The translations under genes were made by a program, and so were the position numbers. A stretch of DNA of 64,000 nt from Erythrobacter sp. NAP1 (GTDB lineage: Bacteria; Pseudomonadota; Alphaproteobacteria; Sphingomonadales; Sphingomonadaceae), in assembly GCF_000152865.1 (NCBI RefSeq), contig NZ_CH672390.1, positions 124,001-188,000 on the forward strand, written 5' to 3'. The notes beneath the pieces are model-generated. The model had not been told where the DNA came from, ran no database searches, and saw only the letters and a list, made by a program, of their open reading frames with translations. Shown piece by piece: positions 55,543 to 64,000 of the stretch (position 1 is the first letter of the stretch; each line of letters begins with the position of its first letter).

Positions 55543-55592
55543 GTAAAGAGCTCTTGACTGTAAAGACCTCTTGTCAGTAAAGAGCTCTTTAC
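55543..55592. promoter_or_regulatory. Three 16-bp operator-like repeats with 17-bp period
   Basis: GTAAAGAGCTCTTGAC (55543), GTAAAGACCTCTTGTC (55560) and GTAAAGAGCTCTTTAC (55577) are evenly spaced 17 bases apart. The third is a perfect palindrome and the first two are imperfect ones. They lie between the divergent TrkH-like and XRE genes. A helix-turn-helix dimer binding side by side is likely. Confidence 0.75.
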
Positions 55593-55627
55593 AGGCCCGA
55601 ATCACCAGCGGGCTCAAGGGATCTGAA

Positions 55628-55834
55628 TTGGAAAACCGCCTGAAATATCACCGTGAGGCCGAAGGCTGGAGCCAGGGCGAACTGGCCCGGCGGCTTGGCG
55701 TCTCGCGGCAGACGATCAACGCGGTCGAAACCGATAAATACGATCCCTCGCTTCCGCTGGCGCTGCGCATGGCGAAGCTGTTCGGGGTGAGCGTGCCTGA
55801 CTTGTTTATCGATCACTGGGAGCCGGACGCATGA
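55628..55834 (+). CDS. XRE-type helix-turn-helix regulator
   Basis: I read 68 residues from TTG at 55628, which has AAGGG seven bases upstream; the open frame upstream crosses the operator repeats. It is a compact Cro/CI-like domain: WSQGELARRLGVSRQTINAVETDKYDPSLPLALRMAKLFGV. It is followed directly by two membrane protein genes, a common arrangement of such small regulators. It probably binds the 17-base-period repeats upstream and represses its own operon. Confidence 0.9.
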   Translation: MENRLKYHREAEGWSQGELARRLGVSRQTINAVETDKYDPSLPLALRMAKLFGVSVPDLFIDHWEPDA

Positions 55835-55848
55835 TGGGGAGCAACACA

Positions 55849-56505
55849 ATGTCTGAAGAACGCGGGACGATGCAGAAAATCGCGAAGATGCTGGGACCGT
55901 CGGTCGGGATCGGCGTAGTTGTTGGCCTTGTGGCCGGGTTCTATGTGGGCTTCAGCGACGTCGACCTGTGGGCCTTGACCGACACCGCGCCGCGCGAACC
56001 TGCGGTCTACATCGCAGCGCTTCTGGCGGTTGCATACATCTTCGGCGGGATCGCGGCCTTTGCTGCCGTGTCCTTCCCCAAGCAACTCCACAAGCTCTTG
56101 GAAATGGAGGCCGACGATATCGCCGATCAGCCCGAGCTGTTCCGCTGGCAGGGTGCAAGCGCGATGCAGTTCGGCTTCGCAATCGGCACGCTGATACTTG
56201 CTGAACCGTTCGGATTGCTCGCGCCGGGGACCGCATTCGGCATCTTTGCGATGTTCGTCCTCCTTGGCATCGCGTCCTATCGCAAAAGCTGGGTGATGAT
56301 GGACGAGCTGATGCTCGCCGCCGCGAGTGAGGCGACGGTGATCGGCTATTACATGATCCTGATCGTTGGGGGCGGCTGGGCAGTTCTGGGCCACCTCGGT
56401 ATCGCGGCCGGGCCAAGCTTCCTCGACATCGTCAACATCCTGTGGGGCATGATCATCCTCGCAACCCTCTGGACCTCGACCCGCCGCGGCATTGTCGGCG
56501 GCTGA
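55849..56505 (+). CDS. Four- to six-helix membrane protein, paralogue 1
   Basis: I read 218 residues from ATG at 55849, which has GGGGAG seven bases upstream. The ATG at 55831 that overlaps the regulator's stop as ATGA is an alternative (224 residues). Five or six hydrophobic helices are seen, with the recognisable blocks SFPKQLHKLLEMEADD, LAEPFGLL and GGGWAVLGHLGI. It is similar to the next protein along its length. The family and function are unknown to me. Confidence 0.8.
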   Translation: MSEERGTMQKIAKMLGPSVGIGVVVGLVAGFYVGFSDVDLWALTDTAPREPAVYIAALLAVAYIFGGIAAFAAVSFPKQLHKLLEMEADDIADQPELFRWQGASAMQFGFAIGTLILAEPFGLLAPGTAFGIFAMFVLLGIASYRKSWVMMDELMLAAASEATVIGYYMILIVGGGWAVLGHLGIAAGPSFLDIVNILWGMIILATLWTSTRRGIVGG

Positions 56506-56537
56506 TCTCACTCACCGCTAGGCGCAGGAAACGGAAA

Positions 56538-57197
56538 ATGACAGCCATGACCAAGACCGACGAAACCAAGAAGAAGCGCTCCTACTGGTACTCCATCGCC
56601 GCGTGCGCGCTATCGGGAGCGGTGGCTGGCTACATTGGCGCGGACCTGATCACTGGGGGAGCGAATGGCGAGGTGATCGACATCAATGTCTCGCAGATTG
56701 TCGCCATCCTGATCGGCTTCATCCTGGTCATGTGCACTGTGATCGTCGGCATCGGCTTCACCTTTCCCAAGGCGGGAATGGCCATGAGGATGTTCGAGGA
56801 CATCGAGGAATGGGAAGACGAGCGCCCCATGATGGGCCTCAGCGCCCTTGGCGGCGGTGCGTGGGGCGGCGCGTTGATCGTCCTCGCGCTCGCCGAGCCG
56901 CTTGGCCTCTTTGGCAGCCCGGTGCTGCTCGCCGTGATGGGCGTGCTGCTCATTGGTTTCGTCTACAGCTCGTGGCGCCTGCTGCGCGAATATGACGAGC
57001 TGTGGCAGGGCGTGAACGCTGAGACCTGCACCTACGGCATGTATCTGACGCTGCTGATCGGCGGGACGTGGTCGGTGGTCGCGCATCTCGGTTTTATCAG
57101 TGCGCTCGCACCGCTCGACTGGATCTCGCTGCTGACCGCAACCTGCCTCGTCGGAGCGATCCTCGCGACCCGCAAGCGGGGCATGCTGGAGGACTGA
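56538..57197 (+). CDS. Membrane protein, paralogue 2
   Basis: I read 219 residues from ATG at 56538 (AGGAAACGGA upstream). It shares with its neighbour the spaced blocks FPKAGMAMRMFEDIEEWED, LAEPLGLF and GGTWSVVAHLGF, and the same charged ending (ATRKRGMLED against STRRGIVGG). It was therefore born by tandem duplication and has since diverged. It is probably in one operon with the XRE gene. No function is known to me. Confidence 0.8.
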   Translation: MTAMTKTDETKKKRSYWYSIAACALSGAVAGYIGADLITGGANGEVIDINVSQIVAILIGFILVMCTVIVGIGFTFPKAGMAMRMFEDIEEWEDERPMMGLSALGGGAWGGALIVLALAEPLGLFGSPVLLAVMGVLLIGFVYSSWRLLREYDELWQGVNAETCTYGMYLTLLIGGTWSVVAHLGFISALAPLDWISLLTATCLVGAILATRKRGMLED

Positions 57198-57214
57198 AAA
57201 GTCTTAAGCACCAA

Positions 57215-57253
57215 AAGGAAAGGCCGCTCGGTTTCCCGAACGGCCTTCCTTGC
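57215..57253. terminator. Terminator between the membrane protein genes and glnA
   Basis: GGAAAGGCCG and CGGCCTTCC pair with one bulge, followed by TT and flanked by A-rich sequence on the other side. It lies between convergent genes. Confidence 0.65.
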
Positions 57254-57301
57254 ATCCAAGGGTATGGATCTTGGGTGTCTTGATAACTCCCGGCTGTTGT
57301 A

Positions 57302-58720
57302 TCAGCTGGAGTAGTACATGTCGAATTCAACCGGGCTCGGTGTCGTTTCGAGACGCAGCTGCTCTTCCCACTTGAGTTCTGCGTAAGCTTCGATCTGGTC
57401 CATCGAGAACACATCGCCCTTGAGCAGGAACTCGTGATCTTCCTCGAGCGCTTCGAGTGCTTCGCGCAAGCTGCCGCACACGGTCGGAACTTCGGCGAGC
57501 TCTGCCGGCGGCAGGTCGTAAAGGTTCTTGTCCATGGCATCGCCCGGGTGAATCTTGTTCTCGATCCCGTCGAGGCCCGCCATCAGCAGCGCCGAGAAGG
57601 CGAGATACGGATTGCAGATCGCATCGGGGAAGCGGAACTCGACGCGCTTGGCCTTTTCGCCTGCGCCATACGGGATACGGCACGATGCCGAACGGTTGCG
57701 CGCTGAGTAAGCGAGCAGCACTGGCGCTTCGAAGCCCGGAACCAGACGCTTGTACGAGTTGGTCGTCGCGTTGGTGAAGGCATTGATCGCCTTGGCGTGC
57801 TTGATGACGCCGCCGATATAGTGGAGGCAAGTTTCCGAAAGGCCTGCATATTCGTTGCCGGCAAAGGTCGGCTTGCCGTCATTCCAGATCGACATGTGCG
57901 TGTGCATGCCCGAACCGTTATCGTCCTTGATAGGCTTGGGCATGAAGGTCGCGGTCTTGCCGTAAGCGTGGGCGACCTGCTGCACGACATATTTGTAGAC
58001 CTGCACCTGGTCGGCGGTCTTGGTGAGCGTCGAGAAGGTGATGCCAAGCTCGTGCTGGGCAGCGGCCACCTCGTGGTGGTGCTTGTCCATGTTGAGACCC
58101 ATTTCCATCATCGTGGAAACCATCTCGCCGCGGATGTCCATTGCGCTGTCGACCGGAGCGACGGGGAAATAGCCGCCCTTGGCGCGCGGACGGTGGCCCA
58201 TATTGCCACCACCCAATTCAGTGTAATCGGTGCCGGTGTTGGTCGGCAGCTCAATATCGTCGATGCGGTAGCCTGAGCCAGCATAGCCGTCTTCGAAGCG
58301 GACATCGTCGAACATGAAGAACTCAGGCTCTGGCCCGACGTAGACCGTGTCGCCGATGCCGGTCGATGCGAGATAGGCTTCGGCGCGTTTTGCGGTCGAA
58401 CGCGGGTCGCGAGCGTAAAGCTGACCGTCGGAAGGCTCGACAATGTCACAGAAGATGCTGAGCATCGGGGTTTCGGAGAAGGGATCGGGATAGACCGCAT
58501 CCATGTCCGGCTTGAGGATCATGTCGCTTTCGTTGATCGCTTTCCAGCCTTCGATCGAGGAGCCGTCAAACATCAGGCCGTCGTCAAGCGCGTCTTCGTC
58601 CATGACGCTCGCTGCCATGGTCAGGTGCTGCCACTTGCCCTTCGGGTCGGTGAAGCGAAGGTCCACCCACTCGATGTCGCCATCCTTGATCTGTTTTACG
58701 ACGTCTTTCGCACTAGCCAT
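57302..58720 (-). CDS. glnA: Glutamine synthetase type I
   Basis: This 472-residue enzyme makes glutamine from glutamate, ammonia and ATP. It shows the signature FDGSSIEGW, the ATP-binding [16 protein letters not shown] and the adenylylation segment KNLYDLPP with Tyr at about residue 401, so it is the type controlled by GlnE. It lies about 100 bases after glnB, in the standard alphaproteobacterial glnBA order. Confidence 0.97.
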   Translation of the reverse strand: MASAKDVVKQIKDGDIEWVDLRFTDPKGKWQHLTMAASVMDEDALDDGLMFDGSSIEGWKAINESDMILKPDMDAVYPDPFSETPMLSIFCDIVEPSDGQLYARDPRSTAKRAEAYLASTGIGDTVYVGPEPEFFMFDDVRFEDGYAGSGYRIDDIELPTNTGTDYTELGGGNMGHRPRAKGGYFPVAPVDSAMDIRGEMVSTMMEMGLNMDKHHHEVAAAQHELGITFSTLTKTADQVQVYKYVVQQVAHAYGKTATFMPKPIKDDNGSGMHTHMSIWNDGKPTFAGNEYAGLSETCLHYIGGVIKHAKAINAFTNATTNSYKRLVPGFEAPVLLAYSARNRSASCRIPYGAGEKAKRVEFRFPDAICNPYLAFSALLMAGLDGIENKIHPGDAMDKNLYDLPPAELAEVPTVCGSLREALEALEEDHEFLLKGDVFSMDQIEAYAELKWEEQLRLETTPSPVEFDMYYSS

Positions 58721-58823
58721 GTAGTTATCTCCAGCGTTGGTATTTTTCGTTCGAGAGGTGCGCCCAAGGTACCCCCTCCGGGCGCGGAAATTCGGGAAAG
58801 CTCTTATTGGTTAGATCGCCCCG

Positions 58824-59213
<390 letters not shown>

Positions 59214-59219
59214 TTATCG

Positions 59220-59236
59220 ATCAAGAATCGTGCCAA
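59220..59236 (-). promoter_or_regulatory. Sigma-54-type promoter of glnB-glnA
   Basis: On the minus strand the sequence is TTGGCACGATTCTTGAT. The first box is a perfect match to TTGGCACG, and TTGA replaces TTGC at the second box with correct spacing. It lies about 60 bases before the glnB start, as expected for a nitrogen-regulated operon. Confidence 0.7.
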
Positions 59237-59384
59237 CGGCAGTTACACTTCGGTAGCCGATCCCCGCGCGGGCGCAAGGATCATTCGGAGTGCTCAGTTT
59301 CAGTGCATGATTGTGCATCGCAGCGCAACCGTGCTTAAGGGGAGGGCGATCGCTGCCTAAATTTTGGGCAGTGCGCGCGGCAAT

Positions 59385-60311
59385 TTAGAGCCGCAGCCCG
59401 GTTGCTTCAGGCAGTCCGCACATGATGTTGAGATTCTGGATTGCGGCTCCGGACGCGCCCTTGCCGAGGTTGTCGAGCCGGGCGATGAGGCGCACATTCC
59501 AACCGCCCTCATTGCCGCACACGAACAGCTCGAGGCCATCATTGGCTGGCGCTCCATCGAGCAGCAGCAACTCGTTCGGTGCCTCGCCTTCGGCGACCTT
59601 TACGACCCGCGATCCCGAATAGAAATCGAGCAGCGCGGCGCGCAGGCTGTCGGAGTGCGGATCGGTAGACATCGCCCCAAGGTGCAGGGGCACCTCGACT
59701 ATCATTCCGCGCAAAGCCGGTACCACCGAAGGGGCAAACAGGACTTCGTGCTTGAGCCCCGCGTGAAGCTTCATCTCTGGCCGGTGCTTGTGCGCGAGGT
59801 TGAGGCCATAGGTGCGGAAAGCGATGTCCGGCTCGGCTGCGAAGCGATCAATCAGCGCATTGCCGCCGCCCGAATATCCACTGACCGCGTTGACGGTGAA
59901 GGGCCAGTCGGCTGGCAGCAACCCGGCGCGGACCAGAGGCGCAACCAGCGCGAGGAAGCCGGTCGGATAGCACCCTGGATTACTCACGAAGCGCGCATTC
60001 GCGACCTCGTCATGCCCGATCAGCTCAGGGAAGCCGTATGTCCAGCCATCAGCCACGCGGTGTGCGCTCGATGCGTCGATGATCCGTGTGTCCGACCCTT
60101 CCGCCAGCTGCACCGCTTCGCGTGCCGCGTCGTCGGGAAGGCACAGGATCGCGACGTCCGCCTCGTGCAGGGCGTCCTTGCGCGCGGTAACGTCCTTGCG
60201 CTGCGCATCGTCCAGCACGAGTAACTCGAATTCGTCGCGCGCCTCAAGCCGGTCACGGATTTCGAGGCCGGTCGTCCCGGCAGCACCATCGATGAAAATG
60301 CGGGTAGCCAT
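59385..60311 (-). CDS. argC: N-acetyl-gamma-glutamyl-phosphate reductase
   Basis: This 308-residue enzyme carries out the third step of arginine synthesis. It has the Rossmann start FIDGAAGTTGLEIRDRL and the catalytic Cys in SNPGCYPTG. Its short length identifies the type 2 ArgC form common in alphaproteobacteria. It lies in a minus-strand group after the SH3-like gene. Confidence 0.95.
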   Translation of the reverse strand: MATRIFIDGAAGTTGLEIRDRLEARDEFELLVLDDAQRKDVTARKDALHEADVAILCLPDDAAREAVQLAEGSDTRIIDASSAHRVADGWTYGFPELIGHDEVANARFVSNPGCYPTGFLALVAPLVRAGLLPADWPFTVNAVSGYSGGGNALIDRFAAEPDIAFRTYGLNLAHKHRPEMKLHAGLKHEVLFAPSVVPALRGMIVEVPLHLGAMSTDPHSDSLRAALLDFYSGSRVVKVAEGEAPNELLLLDGAPANDGLELFVCGNEGGWNVRLIARLDNLGKGASGAAIQNLNIMCGLPEATGLRL

Positions 60312-60331
60312 GGCGCCAAGCCATAGCCGGA

Positions 60332-60685
60332 TCAGTCAGCGAGGCAATGGGCCTTCATGTAGCCGCTCGGGCCTTGCGGACCGAGGCAGCCCCAGATCCA
60401 TTCACCTGCAACGTCGAGAACCTCGATCTCGGTCCCGGCTTCGAAGCGGGTGATGATTGGCGAATCGTCGCGCGTATTTTCCATCACGTCTGCGCCGCCT
60501 TCTCCGATCGTGCGGACATGCGGGATGACGTAATGCGCAGCGAGATGCTTCCCGGCGAGCGCGATGTGAGCCAAGTCGCCGCGCAGCGCGAGCGTTCCGG
60601 GCGCAGGCTTTTCGACCGGGCCTTTCAAGCCCAGTGCACCTTCAGGAACCGTGTATTCGTGATTGTCGCTGCTAGCGCCGCTCAT
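60332..60685 (-). CDS. Putative SH3-like domain protein
   Basis: The protein has 117 residues. The last 50 (SPIITRFEAGTEIEVLD, then GEWIWGCLGPQGPSGYM) look like a bacterial SH3 domain, which often binds peptidoglycan or proteins. No signal peptide is visible. It sits 20 bases before argC on the same strand. The function is not known. Confidence 0.7.
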   Translation of the reverse strand: MSGASSDNHEYTVPEGALGLKGPVEKPAPGTLALRGDLAHIALAGKHLAAHYVIPHVRTIGEGGADVMENTRDDSPIITRFEAGTEIEVLDVAGEWIWGCLGPQGPSGYMKAHCLAD

Positions 60686-60775
60686 TCAGATTATTTTCCT
60701 ATTCGCCCCTTCTCGCGGCGCTTAGCGGCACTTGCTCTGATCGGCAAGTTAGCCGCATCGCTTGCTTGGAAACGT

Positions 60776-62173
60776 TCACCCTTCGAAGCGGTTCCGCAGC
60801 ATGTGCCATGCTGCGCGCAGCCCGTAGGCGGCACCGCCCTTGCTGCGGCCGGGCTTGGGGAAGGGGCGCCATGCAAAGGTGTCGAAGTGCACCCAGTCAA
60901 TCCCTTCGCCCACGAAGCGGTCTAGGAACAGGCCAGCGACGCTCGCCCCTGCATAGGGGTTGGTGTGCGCATTCGAGATGTCGGCGATATCGGAGTTGAG
61001 ATATTCGCGGTAGCTGTCGGGCAGAGGCAGACGCCACGGCTCGTCATCGTTGGCCTTGCCCGCCTCGGTCATTTCCGCTGCCGTTTCGTCCTTCCTTGCC
61101 ATCATCGCGGCGTAGTCGGGGCCAAGCGCCACGCGCGCTGCGCCAGTGAGGGTCGCGAAGTCGATGATGAGTTCCGGCTCCTCCTCGCTCGCCCGAGTCA
61201 GAGCGTCGCCAAGGATCAGGCGACCTTCGGCATCGGTGTTGTGTATCTCGACCGTGAGGCCCTTGCGGCTGGAGAGCACGTCGCCGGGGCGGAAGGCGTT
61301 GCCAGCAATCGCGTTCTCGACCGCAGGAACCAGCAGGTGCAGCCGCACCTTCATTCCGGCTGCCATGATAAGTTCGCCCAGCGCAATCGCGTGCGCCGCG
61401 CCGCCCATGTCCTTTTTCATCAGGCGCATGCCCGATCCAGGCTTGATATCGAGCCCGCCTGAATCGAAACAGACACCCTTGCCGACGATCGCGATCACCG
61501 GGTCTTTGTCCGAACCCCATGTGAGGTGCATGATGCGCGGCGCATGCTTGCGCTCCGCCGCGCGGCCCACCGCGTGAACCATCGGGTAGCCCTGCTCGAG
61601 CGCATCGCCGCGCGTCACTTCGAGGTCGGCCTTGAAAGCCTTGGCAAGCCGCTCGAACTCGGCCTCGAGCGCGGCTGGTCCCATGTCCTCGGCAGGCGTG
61701 TTGACGAGGTCGCGTACCAGCAGTTCGGCGCGCGCTTCGGCCGTTGCGGCTTCGATCTTGCCGGCCTCACCGGTCAGCAGAACGCGCGGGCCGGCGGCGT
61801 TCTCATCGTCCTTGTAGCGGGTGAAGCGGTACTGTGCGGTAAGCCAGCCGAACATCGCCGGACCCGCGCCCGTCTCAGCCGCTTCGCCAGCAAGCCGATA
61901 GGTGCCTTCGGGAAGCGCCTCGGAAAGCTTGGCGAGGCACCAGCTCGAAAGCTCCTTCGGATTGGCGACCCCGCCGACTGCGAAGAAACCGTCGCCATCG
62001 GGCACGATGCCGACCTGGTATCCTTTGCCCTCGAACTTCTGGCCCGAAAGGCTCGCTCGCTGGCTGGCGGAAAGCGACTTGGCAAACTCCTCAAATCCGC
62101 TTTCATTGACGAGGTGAATGTCGATCGCGTCCTGTCCGCGGTCGGGCTGGATAAGGTCTTGGATGTCGGTCAT
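60776..62173 (-). CDS. Leucyl aminopeptidase family protein (M17)
   Basis: The protein has 465 residues. The C-terminal catalytic domain has the M17 signatures GKGVCFDSGGLDIKPGSGM, KKDMGGAAHAIAL and NTDAEGRLILGDAL, with the metal-binding and active-site residues intact. It releases N-terminal residues in the cytoplasm. The N-terminal 150 residues are the usual variable domain. Confidence 0.94.
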   Translation of the reverse strand: MTDIQDLIQPDRGQDAIDIHLVNESGFEEFAKSLSASQRASLSGQKFEGKGYQVGIVPDGDGFFAVGGVANPKELSSWCLAKLSEALPEGTYRLAGEAAETGAGPAMFGWLTAQYRFTRYKDDENAAGPRVLLTGEAGKIEAATAEARAELLVRDLVNTPAEDMGPAALEAEFERLAKAFKADLEVTRGDALEQGYPMVHAVGRAAERKHAPRIMHLTWGSDKDPVIAIVGKGVCFDSGGLDIKPGSGMRLMKKDMGGAAHAIALGELIMAAGMKVRLHLLVPAVENAIAGNAFRPGDVLSSRKGLTVEIHNTDAEGRLILGDALTRASEEEPELIIDFATLTGAARVALGPDYAAMMARKDETAAEMTEAGKANDDEPWRLPLPDSYREYLNSDIADISNAHTNPYAGASVAGLFLDRFVGEGIDWVHFDTFAWRPFPKPGRSKGGAAYGLRAAWHMLRNRFEG

Positions 62174-62237
62174 GGCCTGTCCATAATCGCGCTGGCATGC
62201 TTGTCACGCAGGAATTGGGTGAGAGGGGAAGTAACGC

Positions 62238-63053
62238 ATGAGTCGGCTCTTGGGTTCTGTCGCACTGATCGCGGCAATTGCAGCGTGTTCCTCTCCTGAA
62301 GACATGGACGAAACGATCACGCAGCAGGTCGGCGAGAACACACTCGAAACGCTCGAACGGCGTGTGGCAGCCGATGCCGACCCCGGCGAGATCGCTATCA
62401 AGAACGACACTTACGAATTCGCCTATCGCTGGCCCCGGCAAGCCGCTGCGATCCCTGCGCTCGATGCCGCGCTCAGCGCCATGGCAGAGCGCGCGCGCAC
62501 CGAATTCGAAGCGAGCGCCGCCGAGGCCGAGGCCGATGCGAAACGATACGACTACGACTATCGCCGCTACGCTTCCGAATGGACATGGGAGGTCGCTGCC
62601 GACACACCGCGTTTCCTCGCGCTGACGGGCAGCCAGTATGTCTACACCGGCGGCGCGCATGGCAATTCGACTTTCGATGCGATCCTGTGGGACCGCGAGG
62701 GCCATGAGGCAAAAGGCCCGCTCGAACCGCTCAGCGTCTTCACCGATGTGCCCGCGCTCTTCGAAGCGGCAAGCCAGCCTTACTGCATCGCCCTTGGCGA
62801 AGCGCGGATCGAACGGATCGGAGAGGCAGGGCTTGGCGAGGCAATCAACGATATCTGCCCCGAACTCAGCGAACTCACCGTCTCCTTCGGCACTTCGAAC
62901 GGTCGGATGATCGACCGTTTGGTGCTGATCTCCGCGCCCTATGTCGTCGGCGCTTACGCCGAGGGCTCCTACTCCATCGAAGTGCCGATGAATGACGACA
63001 TGCTGGCGTTGGTGAAGCCGCAATACCAGTCGGGCTTTGCGCTCGCGGATTAG
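62238..63053 (+). CDS. Lipoprotein with DUF4163/DUF3298 domains
   Basis: The protein has 271 residues with a lipoprotein signal (ALIAAIAACSSP). DUF4163- and DUF3298-type domains follow, with YVYTGGAHGNSTFDAILWD as the marker. The C-terminal part resembles the extracellular domain of RsiV, which in Bacillus binds lysozyme. A lysozyme gene occurs in the same window but a functional tie is speculative. It lies 52 bases before map. Confidence 0.85.
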   Translation: MSRLLGSVALIAAIAACSSPEDMDETITQQVGENTLETLERRVAADADPGEIAIKNDTYEFAYRWPRQAAAIPALDAALSAMAERARTEFEASAAEAEADAKRYDYDYRRYASEWTWEVAADTPRFLALTGSQYVYTGGAHGNSTFDAILWDREGHEAKGPLEPLSVFTDVPALFEAASQPYCIALGEARIERIGEAGLGEAINDICPELSELTVSFGTSNGRMIDRLVLISAPYVVGAYAEGSYSIEVPMNDDMLALVKPQYQSGFALAD

Positions 63054-63105
63054 AGGCACGCGTGGCCCCTCGCATTCCTGCAAGCCATTCGCTATATGAC
63101 CGCGC

Positions 63106-63930
63106 ATGACAGAATACCAACTCGTCGAGAACGAACAGACCGTCTATCGCGACGGCACGATCAAACTTCACACGCAAGAAGGCTTTGACGGCATGCGCGC
63201 CGCAGGCCAGCTCGCCGCGCGCATCCTCGATGAGGTTGCCGACATGGTGAAGCCCGGCGTCACGACCGAGAGCATCGACACGCAAATCCGCGAGATGATG
63301 CTGGATGCAGGCGCCGTGCCCGCAACGCTCGGCTATCGCGGCTACACTCACTCAAGCTGTATCTCGATCAACCACGTCATCTGCCACGGCATTCCGGGTC
63401 CCAAGGTGTTGAAAGATGGCGACATCCTAAACGTTGACGTTACCCCGCTGCTCGACGGCTGGCACGGCGATACGAGCCGCATGTTCTTCGCAGGCGAGCC
63501 TTCGATCAAAGCGAAGCGGCTGGTCGATGTGACCTATGAGTGCCTGATGCTCGGGATCGAGGCAGCACAGCCCGGCGCTCGTCTCGGCGACATCGGCGCA
63601 GCTATCGAAGCGCACGCCAAGCAGTTCCGTTACGGCGTCGTGCGCGAGTTCTGTGGCCACGGCCTTGGCCGCCTGTTCCACGATGCACCCGAAGTCGTAC
63701 ACGCGGCAAAGGCTGGCACGGGTCCGGAGCTGAAGCCCGGCATGTTCTTCACGATCGAACCGATGATCAATCTCGGTAAGCCCTGGGCAAAGGTGCTGGG
63801 CGACGGCTGGACCGCCGTGACGCGCGATAAGTCGCTTTCGGCCCAGTTCGAACACTCGATCGCGATCACCGAAGACGGGAACGAGATCTTCACGAAGAGC
63901 CCGACCGGCAAGGACCAGCCGCCTTACTGA
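63106..63930 (+). CDS. map: Methionine aminopeptidase type I
   Basis: This 274-residue enzyme removes initiator Met. The five metal ligands lie in NVDVTPLLDGWHGDTS (two Asp), GHGLGRLFH (His), TIEPM (Glu) and QFEHSIAI (Glu), with the substrate His in CHGIPG. An N-terminal extension of about 25 residues precedes the catalytic core. A repeat element follows the stop codon. Confidence 0.96.
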   Translation: MTEYQLVENEQTVYRDGTIKLHTQEGFDGMRAAGQLAARILDEVADMVKPGVTTESIDTQIREMMLDAGAVPATLGYRGYTHSSCISINHVICHGIPGPKVLKDGDILNVDVTPLLDGWHGDTSRMFFAGEPSIKAKRLVDVTYECLMLGIEAAQPGARLGDIGAAIEAHAKQFRYGVVREFCGHGLGRLFHDAPEVVHAAKAGTGPELKPGMFFTIEPMINLGKPWAKVLGDGWTAVTRDKSLSAQFEHSIAITEDGNEIFTKSPTGKDQPPY

Positions 63931-63935
63931 TTTGG

Positions 63936-64000
63936 GTAGCCCCATCCGGGGCTACGTCCTCGCTAGACCTGCAGCAAAGCTGCGCCCGCTGCGGGCGGGC
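63936..64000. repeat. REP-like intergenic repeat, copy 2 (cut by window end)
   Basis: A perfect 8-bp hairpin GTAGCCCC-ATCC-GGGGCTAC (63936-63955) is followed by TCCTCGCTAGACCTGC (63957-63972), identical to copy 1 at 33569-33584. A GCAGC/GCTGC hairpin and GC-rich sequence follow up to the window end. Confidence 0.6.

Overview
The window looks like a chromosomal segment of an alphaproteobacterium of the order Sphingomonadales, most likely Erythrobacteraceae (Erythrobacter, Qipengyuania, Altererythrobacter or a relative). The grounds are the high GC content, very large TonB-dependent receptors paired with a peptidase, the argS-SPOR-nagZ-scpA-scpB-tatABC gene order, sphingomonad-type small proteins, and Tad/Cpa pilus genes. 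I could not run a database search, so the taxon is an inference. Coding density is high. I saw no tRNA, rRNA, CRISPR array, insertion sequence or prophage block.

Layout. 1-1057: 3' end of clpB. 1.5-11.1 kb: nutrient uptake, with two TonB-dependent receptors, an exported S9 peptidase and a small exported protein. 11.2-14.6 kb: a tightly coupled minus-strand operon of a 2OG-Fe(II) oxygenase, a TPR/2OG-oxygenase fusion and a SAM methyltransferase. 14.7-16.7 kb: thiolase plus short-chain dehydrogenase. 16.8-18.3 kb: a minus-strand unit of three tandem paralogous 37-residue peptides followed by an M23 peptidase, preceded by a strong sigma-54-type promoter and two dyads. 18.6-20.1 kb: enoyl-CoA hydratase and a MarR regulator. 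20.2-27.7 kb: Tad/Cpa pilus assembly genes (cpaA, B, C, D, E, tadB, tadC) with no cpaF ATPase between cpaE and tadB. 27.9-30.3 kb: hydrolase, FAD oxidoreductase and a YegP-like protein. 30.3-32.8 kb: rnhA, thrB, ispH. 32.9-40.5 kb: a lipoprotein gene, argS, SPOR protein, nagZ, scpA, scpB, tatABC. 40.5-45 kb: a small acidic-tailed protein, an amidohydrolase, a 3-hydroxyisobutyrate-dehydrogenase-like protein and ilvA. 45.2-52.6 kb: bpt, tamA, tamB. 52.6-57.2 kb: a GH24 lysozyme, a Ktr/Trk potassium transporter pair, an XRE regulator and two paralogous membrane proteins. 57.3-64 kb: glnA, glnB, argC, an SH3-like protein, an M17 aminopeptidase, a DUF3298-type lipoprotein and map.

How the genes fit together. 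Much of the window serves the envelope (TamAB, Tat, Tad pilus, NagZ, SPOR, M23, lysozyme) and nitrogen/amino-acid metabolism (glnBA, argC, thrB, ilvA, M17 and S9 peptidases). The glnB-glnA unit has a recognisable sigma-54 promoter, and a closely similar one precedes the three-peptide operon.

The strongest candidate for something undescribed is 16797-18329: three head-to-tail 37-codon genes with nearly identical ribosome-binding sites, an M23 peptidase with the same AAGGAG ribosome-binding site but apparently a CTG start, and a sigma-54-type promoter with upstream inverted repeats placed like an activator site.
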